A stretch of 21,312 nucleotides of DNA from an uncultured Enorma sp. Its GTDB lineage: Bacteria > Actinomycetota > Coriobacteriia > Coriobacteriales > Coriobacteriaceae. The first letter of the stretch is position 1. Each line of letters starts with the position of its first letter. The translations under genes and the position numbers were made by a program. Below the pieces are notes generated by a model. It was not told the DNA's origin. It searched no databases and saw only the letters and a program-made list of their open reading frames with translations. Positions 1 through 7,213 of this stretch are shown piece after piece. The stretch covers positions 1 to 21,312 of the forward strand of contig CAJLVH010000019.1 of assembly GCA_905210055.1 (NCBI GenBank), written 5' to 3'.

Positions 1-1095
1 GGGAGGCACGGCGTCCAGTCGCCGTATCATCGCGCCCCCCGACCGCCCAAGAAGAACTCCCCCGTGCCCATCATCATCGCGGGCGTCGTCATCGCTGCGG
101 TGGTCGCGGTGATCATCTTCTTCGTCGTTCCCACCGTAGGCAAGTTCTTCTCCGCATCTGAGGAGCCAACGGTAGAGGCGGGCATCGAAGTCGAGATCAA
201 CATCCCCGAGGGGGCTTCGGGCGATCAGATTGCCCAGATCCTCGCAGAGAACCACATCATCGAAGATCCCAAGGTCTACTACGCCACCGTCCGTGAGATG
301 CAAGCCGACATGCTCATCAAACCCGGCGACTACCGCTTCACCACGCTGCAAGATCCGAATGAAGTCGTGCAGCAGCTCATCGACGGTCCGAACGTCGTGG
401 GCGTCACGCTCACCATCCAAGAGGGCCTTACGGTCGAGCAGACGGCGCAGCGCGTCGAGGAGACCTACGGCATCCCCGCCGATGAGTTCCTCGCGCAGGC
501 CAAGGCGTCGAACTACGCGGCCGATTATCCGTTCTTGGAGGGTGCTTACAACGATTCGCTCGAGGGCTATCTCTATCCCAAGACCTATAGTCTGGGCGAG
601 TCGCCTACGTCGGACGAGATCATCCGCGCCATGCTCGACCAGTACGAGGTCGAGACGGAAGGGCTCGGTCTCGAGGAGGGGGCGAACGGCCTCACTGCAC
701 AGGAGATCATGTCGCTCGCATCGCTCATTGAGCGCGAGACGGCCGTCGCCGATGAGCGCCCGCTCGTTGCGAGCGTCATCTACAACCGTCTAGACCAGGG
801 CATGCCGCTGCAAATCGACGCTGCGATCGTGTATGCCCGCGGCGGCGGATCGGACCCGGTGACCTACGACGACCTCGAGATCGATTCTCCCTACAACATC
901 TACAAGAACACCGGCCTCACTCCCGGCCCCATCTGCAGCCCGAGCGTCTCGTCCATCGAGGCCGCGCTCAACCCGGCAGATACCTCGTACCTCTACTACG
1001 TGCTCTCACCCGAAGGTGACGGCACGCATAACTTCAGCGAGACCTACGATGAGTTCCTTAAGAACAGCGAAGCGTATAGCGAGTCCCTGTCATGA
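1..1095 (+). CDS. mltG: Endolytic transglycosylase MltG, 5'-truncated by the window edge
   Basis: Membrane-anchored endolytic murein transglycosylase that cuts nascent glycan strands and so sets peptidoglycan chain length. The frame is open from base 1, so the GTG at 64 is not a credible start: upstream codons encode a basic, proline-rich cytosolic tail (PRPPKKNSP) before the single membrane segment (about bases 67-135). A LysM-like region follows (about 180-400), then the YceG/MltG catalytic domain. The catalytic Glu lies in SLIERET (codon at 730), and the C-terminal family signatures SPYNIYK, GLTPGPI and SIEAALNP (about 886-975) are present. The stop overlaps the next gene's ATG (ATGA), so the two are probably cotranscribed. 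Family identity is secure; only the N-terminus is missing. Confidence 0.95.
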   Translation, partial: GRHGVQSPYHRAPRPPKKNSPVPIIIAGVVIAAVVAVIIFFVVPTVGKFFSASEEPTVEAGIEVEINIPEGASGDQIAQILAENHIIEDPKVYYATVREMQADMLIKPGDYRFTTLQDPNEVVQQLIDGPNVVGVTLTIQEGLTVEQTAQRVEETYGIPADEFLAQAKASNYAADYPFLEGAYNDSLEGYLYPKTYSLGESPTSDEIIRAMLDQYEVETEGLGLEEGANGLTAQEIMSLASLIERETAVADERPLVASVIYNRLDQGMPLQIDAAIVYARGGGSDPVTYDDLEIDSPYNIYKNTGLTPGPICSPSVSSIEAALNPADTSYLYYVLSPEGDGTHNFSETYDEFLKNSEAYSESLS

Positions 1096-1589
1096 GCCTC
1101 TTTTCACCCGACCGATATGTCTCCTCGGTAGACCGCATCGACCTCGATGAGCTGTGGGAGCGCGGGAAGCGCGCGATCCTCCTCGATCGCGACAACACGC
1201 TCGTTCCGCGCGACCGTGAAACGGCGCCAAACGAGGTTGCCGCGTGGCTCGATCGTGCGCGCGAAAAGGGGTTTCGCCTGTGCATGGTCTCGAACAACTG
1301 GCATCGCGACCAGGTTATGCGCTCGGCGCGCGAGCTCGGGCTCGAGGCGATCAGCCACGCTATGAAGCCCGCACCCTTTGCGCTTTCTGCCGGCCTCAAG
1401 CGCACGGGCGTACGCAAAGCGGAGGCGGTCATGGTCGGCGATCAGCTCTATACCGATGTGTGGGCAGGCAACTTCGCAGGCATCGACACAATTCTCGTCA
1501 AGCCGCAGACGACGGTCGACCTGTGGTACACGCAGATCTTTCGCATCTTCGAGCGGCGCGCGCTGCGCGACCTGACCTGCGAGGAGTAA
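1092..1589 (+). CDS. yqeG: YqeG family HAD IIIA-type phosphatase
   Basis: 165-residue HAD-superfamily hydrolase of the YqeG family, presumed phosphatase of unknown substrate, soluble. Motif I is LLDRDNTL (DxDxT with the nucleophile Asp first). Motif II is the SNN segment (MVSNNW), the motif III lysine lies in HAMKPAPF, and motif IV is VGDQLYTDVWAGN. There is no large cap domain, as expected for subclass III. The start ATG overlaps the mltG stop by four bases. In Firmicutes yqeG often sits beside yqeH and aroE; here it precedes a shikimate kinase, so an association with aro genes is kept. The physiological substrate cannot be read from sequence. Confidence 0.9.
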   Translation: MSLFSPDRYVSSVDRIDLDELWERGKRAILLDRDNTLVPRDRETAPNEVAAWLDRAREKGFRLCMVSNNWHRDQVMRSARELGLEAISHAMKPAPFALSAGLKRTGVRKAEAVMVGDQLYTDVWAGNFAGIDTILVKPQTTVDLWYTQIFRIFERRALRDLTCEE

Positions 1590-1595
1590 GGCTCG

Positions 1596-2147
1596 ATGAC
1601 GAGGGGCGACGATGCCTGTCGCGTGGATAAGCGCGGCTGCGACCATATCTTCTTCATCGGATTCCTCGGTGCCGGGAAGTCGACGCTCGCGCGCAATCTG
1701 GGGCGCATGTTCCGTCGGCGCTACGTCGACACAGACCGTCTCGTCGAGCGACGTGCCGGCATGCCCATCTCGGAAATCTTCGATGTGAAGGGGGAGAATG
1801 GGTTCCGCGCGCTCGAGACCTCGGTCTTGGCCTCGCTCGAGGCGAAACGGAGTCTTCTCGTCTCGTGCGGAGGCGGGATCGTGGAGACATCCGACAACAT
1901 AGACCTCATGCGGCGCATGGGCTATTGCGTCTACCTCGACGGGGATCTCGACGATTCCCTTCGACAGATTCGCTCACTCGAGAACCGGCCGGATTTCCGC
2001 TCGACTGAGCATGCCGCCGAGCTGTTCCGGCATCGCCGTCCGCTTTACGAGGCGGCTGCCGATCTCACCCTCGATATCCGTGGGCGCACCTTCAAAGAGG
2101 TATCCTATCTGTGCGCCGAGATGCTTTTGGAGCGTGGTCTGCTGTGA
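1596..2147 (+). CDS. aroK: Shikimate kinase (stand-alone copy)
   Basis: Phosphorylates shikimate to shikimate-3-phosphate with ATP (fifth step of the shikimate pathway). The 183-residue protein has every expected element: P-loop GFLGAGKST (22-30), substrate Asp in DTD (45-47), Arg71 in GENGFR, the GGG shikimate-binding turn (92-94), lid Arg131 (ENRPDFR) and Arg148 (RRPLY). The N-terminus is about 15 residues longer than usual. The ATG is preceded by GAGGAG at 1581-1586. The stop overlaps the GTG start of the AroB-like gene (GTGA), the classic aroK-aroB arrangement. A second complete kinase domain is fused to AroE at 11124-12362, so this copy is redundant for the pathway. Catalytic activity is inferred from intact residues only. 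Confidence 0.9.
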   Translation: MTRGDDACRVDKRGCDHIFFIGFLGAGKSTLARNLGRMFRRRYVDTDRLVERRAGMPISEIFDVKGENGFRALETSVLASLEAKRSLLVSCGGGIVETSDNIDLMRRMGYCVYLDGDLDDSLRQIRSLENRPDFRSTEHAAELFRHRRPLYEAAADLTLDIRGRTFKEVSYLCAEMLLERGLL

Positions 2148-3244
2148 CGATCAAGCGTCAGATTCTTAATTTCAACCAGCATACGGTCGATGTCCGCATG
2201 GGTTCAGAGATCATGGATGAACTGCCGAGGCTGATCGCCTCCGCGGTGGGCAAGCCCAGGCGCGCCCTGCTCGTTACGTCCGATGCAGGAGTGGCTGAAC
2301 GAACGGAGGAAGTGCGGCGCGCGCTCATCGACGCCGGGTTCGCAGTCCAAACATATGCTCCTGTCACCTCTGTGGATGTTGGCATCGCCTCGGTCGATGC
2401 CGCGCAGGGGTTCTTCGGGGCACTCGAAGAAGCGAACATCACGAACGATGATCTTGTTTTCGCACTTGGCTCCTATGAGCTCTGCTCGCTTGCTGCGTTC
2501 TGCGCGCGGCTCTGGCGCGGCGGCTGCGCCTCGGCGCTCATGCCGATGGGGCTCGACGGCATGGTGCTACTCGCGACCGAGATGCACCCGCTTGTAGCGG
2601 GTTTTGTACCCGATGCCGTTTCATTCAAGGCCGATCCCACCATGGTGCTTTGCGACCTCTCGCTGCTTCCCGTTATGGAACGCGAGCATCTGCTCGTAGG
2701 CTACGCGCTTATGGCAGGCGCAGCCATGGCCGAGGGGAAGAAGACCTGGACGAATCTGTGCGAGCAAGCGGCTGCCTTGGCTTCGGGCGATGAGCTCGCG
2801 GTGAAGGAAGCTCTCTCGGCCGCGCAGGTTGCCCGGCGAAACGTCCTCAAGTCACCGAATCCGTCCGCTCGCCATGCGCTCGAATACGGTCGTACCGCTG
2901 CGCGCGCCCTCGCAAGCTGCGTCGAATCTGATACCCCTGCCTCTGTGCTTCTGGCAGAAGGCATGCGCTTCGAGGCGCGTCTTGCCGTCGATGCGGCAGG
3001 GCTCGACCCGGAGCTCGTGTTCGACCAGGATGACCTGCTGTTCGACCTCGGTATCGAGGAGGCGTCCCTTACCCTCGACGCGGAAGCCCTTGCGAATGCC
3101 ATGCGTGAGGTGCATGCACGGTACTCGAATCGCTTCCTGCTCCCGCTGCCTAAGTCGGCCGGCATGATCCGTCTCACGTCCGTCTCAGACGAGATTCTGG
3201 AGCGTCACGCCGCCGCCTACGCCGCCTCGCTATGCTCTGAGTGA
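2144..3244 (+). CDS. Degenerate 3-dehydroquinate synthase (AroB) paralogue, probable pseudoenzyme
   Basis: Intact 366-codon ORF whose length, position after aroK and alignable blocks mark it as an AroB homologue, but the active site is gone. Aligned by eye to the intact AroB encoded at 15995-17116, the NAD-binding GGGVVGD becomes GSYELCS (109-115), Asp139 becomes Leu142, Lys145 becomes His148, and Lys190 becomes Gly192. Zinc ligands Glu187, His252 and His268 become Leu189, Arg250 and Ala266. Conserved landmarks that anchor the alignment are the Pro of PTTLL/PMGLD, the Asp before the LTPER block, R243, LEYG and the AEGM helix. The GTG start at 2144 is chosen over an ATG at 2111 because it gives the GTGA overlap and the normal AroB N-terminus. 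No stop or frameshift is seen, so it is probably expressed. Its stop codon lies inside a diverged copy of the window's 35-bp repeat. Function unknown. Confidence 0.8.
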   Translation: MTIKRQILNFNQHTVDVRMGSEIMDELPRLIASAVGKPRRALLVTSDAGVAERTEEVRRALIDAGFAVQTYAPVTSVDVGIASVDAAQGFFGALEEANITNDDLVFALGSYELCSLAAFCARLWRGGCASALMPMGLDGMVLLATEMHPLVAGFVPDAVSFKADPTMVLCDLSLLPVMEREHLLVGYALMAGAAMAEGKKTWTNLCEQAAALASGDELAVKEALSAAQVARRNVLKSPNPSARHALEYGRTAARALASCVESDTPASVLLAEGMRFEARLAVDAAGLDPELVFDQDDLLFDLGIEEASLTLDAEALANAMREVHARYSNRFLLPLPKSAGMIRLTSVSDEILERHAAAYAASLCSE

Positions 3245-3273
3245 TACACTCCGCCCTGGACTTAGAATCTCCC
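3239..3273 (+). repeat. Diverged copy of the 35-bp stop-codon-associated repeat
   Basis: Matches the repeat unit downstream of the RAYT gene at about 27 of 35 positions by hand alignment, including AGTGATA, TCCG, GGACT and ATCTC. As in the other copies, the TGA of its leading GAGTGA is the stop codon of the upstream gene (3242-3244). It lies about 6.4 kb from the other copies and is the most diverged together with the aroEK-proximal unit. Confidence 0.6.
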
Positions 3274-3380
3274 TTACCGGCCGGAAATTCACACCGGAGA
3301 ACCGGGGTTTGCCGTTGCGGTTTGGGGTATGCTGTCTTTTGGCCTCACTTTGGCCGTACGGGTCTTGATAGGAAAGAAGG

Positions 3381-4517
3381 ATGAGTATGTCTGAGGTTGT
3401 TTCCGGTCCGGCAGGACGTATCGCGCGCGTGCGCGCGCTTATGGAGGAGCGCGGCTACGATGCGGTCGTAATTCGCGACGAAGCTAACCTCCGCTGGCTC
3501 ACCGGCGCGGAGGGCGTGTTCGATTTCACCGGCGAGCTGCCGCACGCGGGCGTCATCACGAGCGACGCTTGCTTTCTGCACACTGATTCGCGCTACTACA
3601 ACTCCTTCGTCGAGCGCATGCCGAAAGACAGCCCTTGGAAGCTCGACATGGACGTCATCGCCATCCCCAAGTGGGTTGCCGAGCGCGTTCGCGATGGTCG
3701 TTGCCGTGCGCTCGCCGTCGAGGATACCATGGAGCTCTCGTTCTACACGGGGCTCGTGCGCGCGCTCGAGGATGCCTCCATCGCTGTCCCGATCGCCCAG
3801 ATGCACGGGGACCTGCGCCTCATGCGTGCCGTAAAGGACGCCGAAGAAGTTGAGCTTATGCGTCGCGCGCAGGCGATCACCGATGCCGCTTTCCAGCATA
3901 TGCTCTCGTACATCAAGCCCGGTTTGACCGAGAAGGAGATCAAGCTCGAGCTTGAGAACTTCATGTTCAGCCAGGGTGCCGACAGTCTCGCGTTCACCTC
4001 GATCGTTGCCTCCGGCCCCAACGCCGCGAATCCGCATGCCATCGCGAGCGACCGCGTGGTCGAGCGTGGCGATTTCGTCCTCATGGATTACGGTGCGGGC
4101 TACCATGATTACAAGTCCGATATGACTCGAACCGTGTGCGTGGGCGAGCCGAGTGCCAAGCAGCTCGAGATCTATGAAATTGTGCAGCGCACCCACGAGG
4201 AGTGCGCGAAGGCGGCGCACGCCGGCGTTGACGGCAAGGAGATCCACGAACTTTCGCGCAAGATCATTGCGGATGCGGGCTACGGCGCGTACTACGGTCA
4301 CGGCCTTGGCCATGGCGTGGGCATCGATATCCATGAGCTGCCGGTCTTCGGTCGCACGAGCAATACGGTCGAGGAGGGTGCCGTCATCACCATCGAGCCG
4401 GGCATCTATCTTCCCGGCGAGTTCGGTGTGCGCCTGGAGGACTTCGGCCTCATTACCAAGGACGGCTTTGAGCCCTTCACCCAGAGCCCGCACGAGCTGC
4501 AGATCATCGACTGCTAG
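3381..4517 (+). CDS. pepQ: M24 metallopeptidase: Xaa-Pro aminopeptidase/dipeptidase
   Basis: Cytosolic two-metal peptidase that removes N-terminal residues preceding proline. The N-terminal creatinase-like domain (about 1-125) is followed by a pita-bread M24 domain (about 135-375). All five metal ligands are visible: Asp236 (LMDYG), Asp247 (KSDMTR), His311 (GHGLGHG), Glu339 (TIEPGIY) and Glu353 (RLEDF). The 378-residue length is typical of the PepQ/YqhT group that precedes efp in many Gram-positives, as it does here. ATG 3381 and ATG 3387 are both possible: a purine-rich AGGAAAGAAGG at 3370-3380 can serve either. The 136-bp leader holds a diverged repeat copy and a weak -10-like TATGCT (3328-3333) without a good -35. 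Aminopeptidase and dipeptidase activities cannot be told apart here. Confidence 0.9.
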   Translation: MSMSEVVSGPAGRIARVRALMEERGYDAVVIRDEANLRWLTGAEGVFDFTGELPHAGVITSDACFLHTDSRYYNSFVERMPKDSPWKLDMDVIAIPKWVAERVRDGRCRALAVEDTMELSFYTGLVRALEDASIAVPIAQMHGDLRLMRAVKDAEEVELMRRAQAITDAAFQHMLSYIKPGLTEKEIKLELENFMFSQGADSLAFTSIVASGPNAANPHAIASDRVVERGDFVLMDYGAGYHDYKSDMTRTVCVGEPSAKQLEIYEIVQRTHEECAKAAHAGVDGKEIHELSRKIIADAGYGAYYGHGLGHGVGIDIHELPVFGRTSNTVEEGAVITIEPGIYLPGEFGVRLEDFGLITKDGFEPFTQSPHELQIIDC

Positions 4518-4580
4518 CCGCAGCGTTTGCTCTGCGACGTGTATATTTCGCATGTACCTGCGCTATCGCTCTCGAAAGAG

Positions 4581-4586
4581 TATACT
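4581..4586 (+). promoter_or_regulatory. Possible -10 box for the efp operon
   Basis: TATACT lies about 60 bases before efp in the only sizeable gap (126 bp) between pepQ and efp, in locally A+T-richer sequence. No convincing -35 hexamer is visible 16-18 bases upstream, so the call is weak. Confidence 0.3.
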
Positions 4587-4643
4587 TTGTACGTTATAGC
4601 TGAAGGGGAACGTGAAGTCCCGTAAAGGCAAGAAAGGCGATTC

Positions 4644-5207
4644 ATGGCAACCATTACCACCGCAGATTTCAAGAACGGCATCGGCCTGCGCATCAAGGAT
4701 AAGGTGTGCACCATCGTCGAGTTCCAGCATGTGAAGCCCGGCAAGGGTGGCGCGTTCGTTCGCTACAAGACCAAGGACATCAAGACCGGCCGCGTCGTCG
4801 AGCAGACCTGCAACGCTGGTACGAAGTTCGAGAGCGTCATGCTCAGCACCCGTGAGATGCAGTACCTCTACAACGACGGCAACGACTACATCTTCATGGA
4901 CAACGAGACCTACGAGCAGGTGCCCGTGTCCGATGAATTCATCGGTGACAACGCCAAGTGGCTCAAGGAGAATGACGTCTGCCAGCTGCTCTATGCCGAC
5001 GACGAGCTCATGGGCGTGAACCCCCCGATGTTCATCGAGGTTCAGATCACCCAGACCGACCCCGGCTTCAAAGGCGACACCGTTCAGGGCTCCACGAAGC
5101 CCGCGACCATCGAGACGGGTGCCGTCGTTCAGGTTCCCATGTACCTCAACGAGGGCGAGACCATCAAGATCGACACCCGCGACGGAAAGTTCGTTTCCCG
5201 CGTCTAG
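4644..5207 (+). CDS. efp: Translation elongation factor P
   Basis: EF-P binds between the ribosomal P and E sites and relieves stalling at polyproline. The 187-residue length is standard. Domain I carries the modification loop KPGKGGAF (31-38) with Lys34 at the tip, so this is the lysine-type factor, not the arginine-type. Domain II (about 66-125, TYEQVPVSDEFIGDNAKWL) and the C-terminal OB domain III (about 130-187, ending in TRDGKFVSRV) are complete. No modification enzyme (EpmA/EpmB or YmfI type) lies in the window, so the state of Lys34 is unknown. An AAGAAAGG sequence precedes the ATG. It begins a tight run through recN. Confidence 0.97.
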   Translation: MATITTADFKNGIGLRIKDKVCTIVEFQHVKPGKGGAFVRYKTKDIKTGRVVEQTCNAGTKFESVMLSTREMQYLYNDGNDYIFMDNETYEQVPVSDEFIGDNAKWLKENDVCQLLYADDELMGVNPPMFIEVQITQTDPGFKGDTVQGSTKPATIETGAVVQVPMYLNEGETIKIDTRDGKFVSRV

Positions 5208-5236
5208 CGCTTTCTTCAAGCAGAAATGAGGGACCC

Positions 5237-5596
5237 ATGGCTCAGGAGATCTACATTTCGGGTATCGGCATCGCGCCCGAGGTCATCGGTGCTGTCGTGA
5301 CCCGCGCCGTCGAAGAGGTCGAGGGCATCGCATCGGTGGGCGTGAAGGATCTTGCGACGAACCTCGTCTCGATGTTCCAGTCGCGCTCTGCACCCGCGGC
5401 TCCCGCCGTCGAGGCCGAGGTCGTCAACGACCAGCTTGCGCTCACGGTGCACGTCGTCGTGTTCTTCGGCTATCCCTTCAAGAAGCTCGCGGAGGCCGTG
5501 CGCGCTGCCGTCGCGCATGTGATCGACGCCCAGGTGGGCGTTGAGGTCGCGCGCGTCGACGTGTGCATCGACGGTCTCGTGTTCCCCAAGGAGTAA
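5237..5596 (+). CDS. Asp23/Gls24 family envelope stress response protein (YqhY-like)
   Basis: 119-residue Asp23/Gls24 (DUF322) protein. The typical start is visible: IYISGIGIAPEVIGAVVTRAVEEVEGI, quoted here only as the short blocks IYISGIGIAPEV and VEEVEGIASV, followed by the characteristic LTVHVVVFFGYPF strand and the amphipathic AEAVRAAVAHVIDA helix. Proteins of this family are linked to envelope or alkaline stress; the YqhY subgroup sits between acc/efp genes and nusB in Bacillus, exactly the context here (29 bp after efp, 2 bp before nusB). An AGGG sequence lies 5 bases before the ATG. No membrane segment, so presumably cytosolic. The precise role is not known from sequence. Confidence 0.88.
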   Translation: MAQEIYISGIGIAPEVIGAVVTRAVEEVEGIASVGVKDLATNLVSMFQSRSAPAAPAVEAEVVNDQLALTVHVVVFFGYPFKKLAEAVRAAVAHVIDAQVGVEVARVDVCIDGLVFPKE

Positions 5597-5598
5597 GT

Positions 5599-6099
5599 GT
5601 GAGCCTGAAAGTCGAGCGCGGGCGCACGCTCGCGCGCAGTCAGGCGTTGCAGCTGCTGTTCCAGGCAGAGGCTCGCCGGCTTTCTGTGGACGATGTTCTT
5701 GCGGGCGACTTCCTCATCTCGAAGGGTCCGCTCGATCCCTATGCCGAGGAGCTCGCGCGTGGGACGTATGAGCATATCGCGCAGATTGACCCTATCCTGC
5801 AGCGGGTGGCCGAGAACTGGGCGCTTTCGCGCATGCCTGGCGCCGACCGCAACTTGTTGCGCCTCGCCGTGTACGAGCTGCGGTTCTCTTCGAACGATAT
5901 CGACGATGCCGTCGTGATCAACGAGGCCGTTGAGCTTGCGAAGGCATACGGCACCGACGATTCCTCGAGCTTCGTGAACGGCGTGCTCGGCCGCGTCGTC
6001 CGCGACCCGCGCCTGTTCGCGAACGTTTCTGTGCCCGATACCGACCCTTCCGAGGGCGCTTCGGATGCTCTGGACTCGCTGGGCGAAGAGGAGCGCTAG
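5599..6099 (+). CDS. nusB: Transcription antitermination factor NusB
   Basis: All-helical RNA-binding protein that with NusE (S10) binds boxA in rRNA leaders and supports antitermination. The 166-residue reading starts at GTG 5599, five bases after AAGGAG in the end of the upstream gene; an ATG at 5563 would overlap that gene by 34 bases and give a non-homologous N-terminus. Family blocks are clear: ALQLLFQAE near the N-terminus, MPGADRNLLRLAVYEL in the middle, and INEAVELAKAYGTDDSS with FVNGVLGRV near the C-terminus. About 27 extra acidic, low-complexity residues (DTDPSEGASDALDSLGEEE) follow the domain. The stop is 3 bp from xseB. Confidence 0.96.
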   Translation: MSLKVERGRTLARSQALQLLFQAEARRLSVDDVLAGDFLISKGPLDPYAEELARGTYEHIAQIDPILQRVAENWALSRMPGADRNLLRLAVYELRFSSNDIDDAVVINEAVELAKAYGTDDSSSFVNGVLGRVVRDPRLFANVSVPDTDPSEGASDALDSLGEEER

Positions 6100-6102
6100 C
6101 GC

Positions 6103-6402
6103 ATGGCCGAGACGACACGCAACAGCTTTGAGGACATCACGACGCGCATGGACGAGATCATCTCGGCCGTGCGCTCTAAGGACACTTCGCTCGAGCGCAG
6201 CCTCGACCTTTTCGATGAGGCGATTTCACTCGGCTCGCATGCCGTGGAGCTCGTGGATAGCTTCGATTTGAGCCCGAGCGAAGCTGAGCAGCTCGAAGCT
6301 GCGAGTGCATCGGATACCCCCGATCGGGAGGAATCTGAACCCACGGGCGGCGACGGTGCGCCTGACGAGGCGGGTGCCGACAACAGCGAGCACGCGGATT
6401 AG
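6103..6402 (+). CDS. xseB: Exodeoxyribonuclease VII small subunit
   Basis: Small subunit of ExoVII, which degrades single-stranded DNA with the large subunit XseA. The first ~55 residues match the XseB helical hairpin: FEDITTRMDEIISAV, then a polar turn (KDTSLERSLDLFDEAI) and a second helix. The rest (about 66-99) is an acidic, disordered tail rich in Asp, Glu, Ser and Gly, longer than in typical ~75-residue XseB. GAGGAG lies 9 bases before the ATG. xseA, its usual neighbour, is absent between nusB and tlyA, so the partner must be encoded elsewhere. Confidence 0.85.
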   Translation: MAETTRNSFEDITTRMDEIISAVRSKDTSLERSLDLFDEAISLGSHAVELVDSFDLSPSEAEQLEAASASDTPDREESEPTGGDGAPDEAGADNSEHAD

Positions 6403-6412
6403 GCAGCGTGCC

Positions 6413-7213
6413 ATGAAGCGCGTTCGCTTGGATGATGAATTGATCGCACAGGGCATCTGCGTGGATCGCGCGGATGCCCTGCGCACGTTGATGGCGGGCG
6501 ATGTTTCCTCGAGCGGCGAGCGCCTCACATCGCCTGGTCTTAAGGTTGCACCTGGATTAGAGCTCCATGTGAAGGGACGCCTGCCCTATGTGGGTCGCGG
6601 TGGGCTCAAGCTTGAGGGTGCGCTCGATGCGTTCAACGTCGACCCCTGCGGCCTTGCATGCGCGGATATCGGCTGCTCGACCGGCGGCTTTACCGATTGC
6701 CTGCTCAAGCGCGACGCAGCGCGCGTGCTCGCGGTCGATGTGGGGCGCGCTCAGTTCGCATGGGCGCTGCGCTGCGATGAACGGGTCGAGTTGCTTGAGC
6801 GCACGAACGTGGTCGATGTCCCCGCCATGGGCTATGCGTCGAGCTGTGACCTTGTGGTGTGCGACGTCTCGTTTACGAGCATCGGGCATATCATCGATGC
6901 CGTCATAGAGCTTCTTGCAGACGGCGGACGCTTTCTCACACTCGTGAAGCCCCAGTTCGAGGCTGATCCTGTCGATGTGGGCGAGGGCGGCGTCGTGCGC
7001 GACCCGCGCGTTCGGCGCGACGTGCTCGAGCGCGTGCTCGAACTCTTTTGCGCACGCGGCCTTGTACCCGAGGGCGTGTGCGCATCGCCCATCACCGGTG
7101 CAAAGGGCAATGTCGAGTTCTTCATGCTCGGCGCACTCGATGCGGGTGCCAACGATATCCAGGCGGCTTCTGCGCGCGTGCGCGATGCGATTCGGGAGGT
7201 GTGCGGCGCATGA
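6413..7213 (+). CDS. tlyA: TlyA family rRNA (cytidine-2'-O)-methyltransferase
   Basis: S-adenosylmethionine-dependent 2'-O-methyltransferase for rRNA cytidines; in Mycobacterium this creates the capreomycin-sensitive ribosome. The 266-residue protein has an N-terminal S4 RNA-binding domain (1-62) and a FtsJ-like Rossmann domain. The SAM-binding motif is ADIGCSTGGFTD (84-95). Catalytic-tetrad candidates include Lys66 in RGGLKLEGAL, the Asp in CDVSFTSI, the Lys in LVKPQFEA and the Glu in KGNVEFFML. ATG 6413 gives the usual start (KRVRLDDELIAQGI); an ATG at 6305 would overlap xseB and adds unrelated residues. The stop overlaps nadK (ATGA). Whether it methylates 16S as well as 23S rRNA cannot be decided by eye. 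Confidence 0.94.
   Translation: MKRVRLDDELIAQGICVDRADALRTLMAGDVSSSGERLTSPGLKVAPGLELHVKGRLPYVGRGGLKLEGALDAFNVDPCGLACADIGCSTGGFTDCLLKRDAARVLAVDVGRAQFAWALRCDERVELLERTNVVDVPAMGYASSCDLVVCDVSFTSIGHIIDAVIELLADGGRFLTLVKPQFEADPVDVGEGGVVRDPRVRRDVLERVLELFCARGLVPEGVCASPITGAKGNVEFFMLGALDAGANDIQAASARVRDAIREVCGA

Noticed and set aside
64..66. GTG at 64 as mltG start
   Set aside because: The frame is open to base 1 and encodes a basic cytosolic tail before the membrane helix, so the true start lies outside the window.
3274..3345. Riboswitch or strong terminator upstream of pepQ
   Set aside because: Only short CCGG-type pairings are visible; no long stem with a T-run and no known riboswitch core.
3345..4553. 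Minus-strand 402-codon ORF
   Set aside because: Antisense shadow of the M24 peptidase gene, which has all five metal ligands; long antisense frames are expected at this G+C content.
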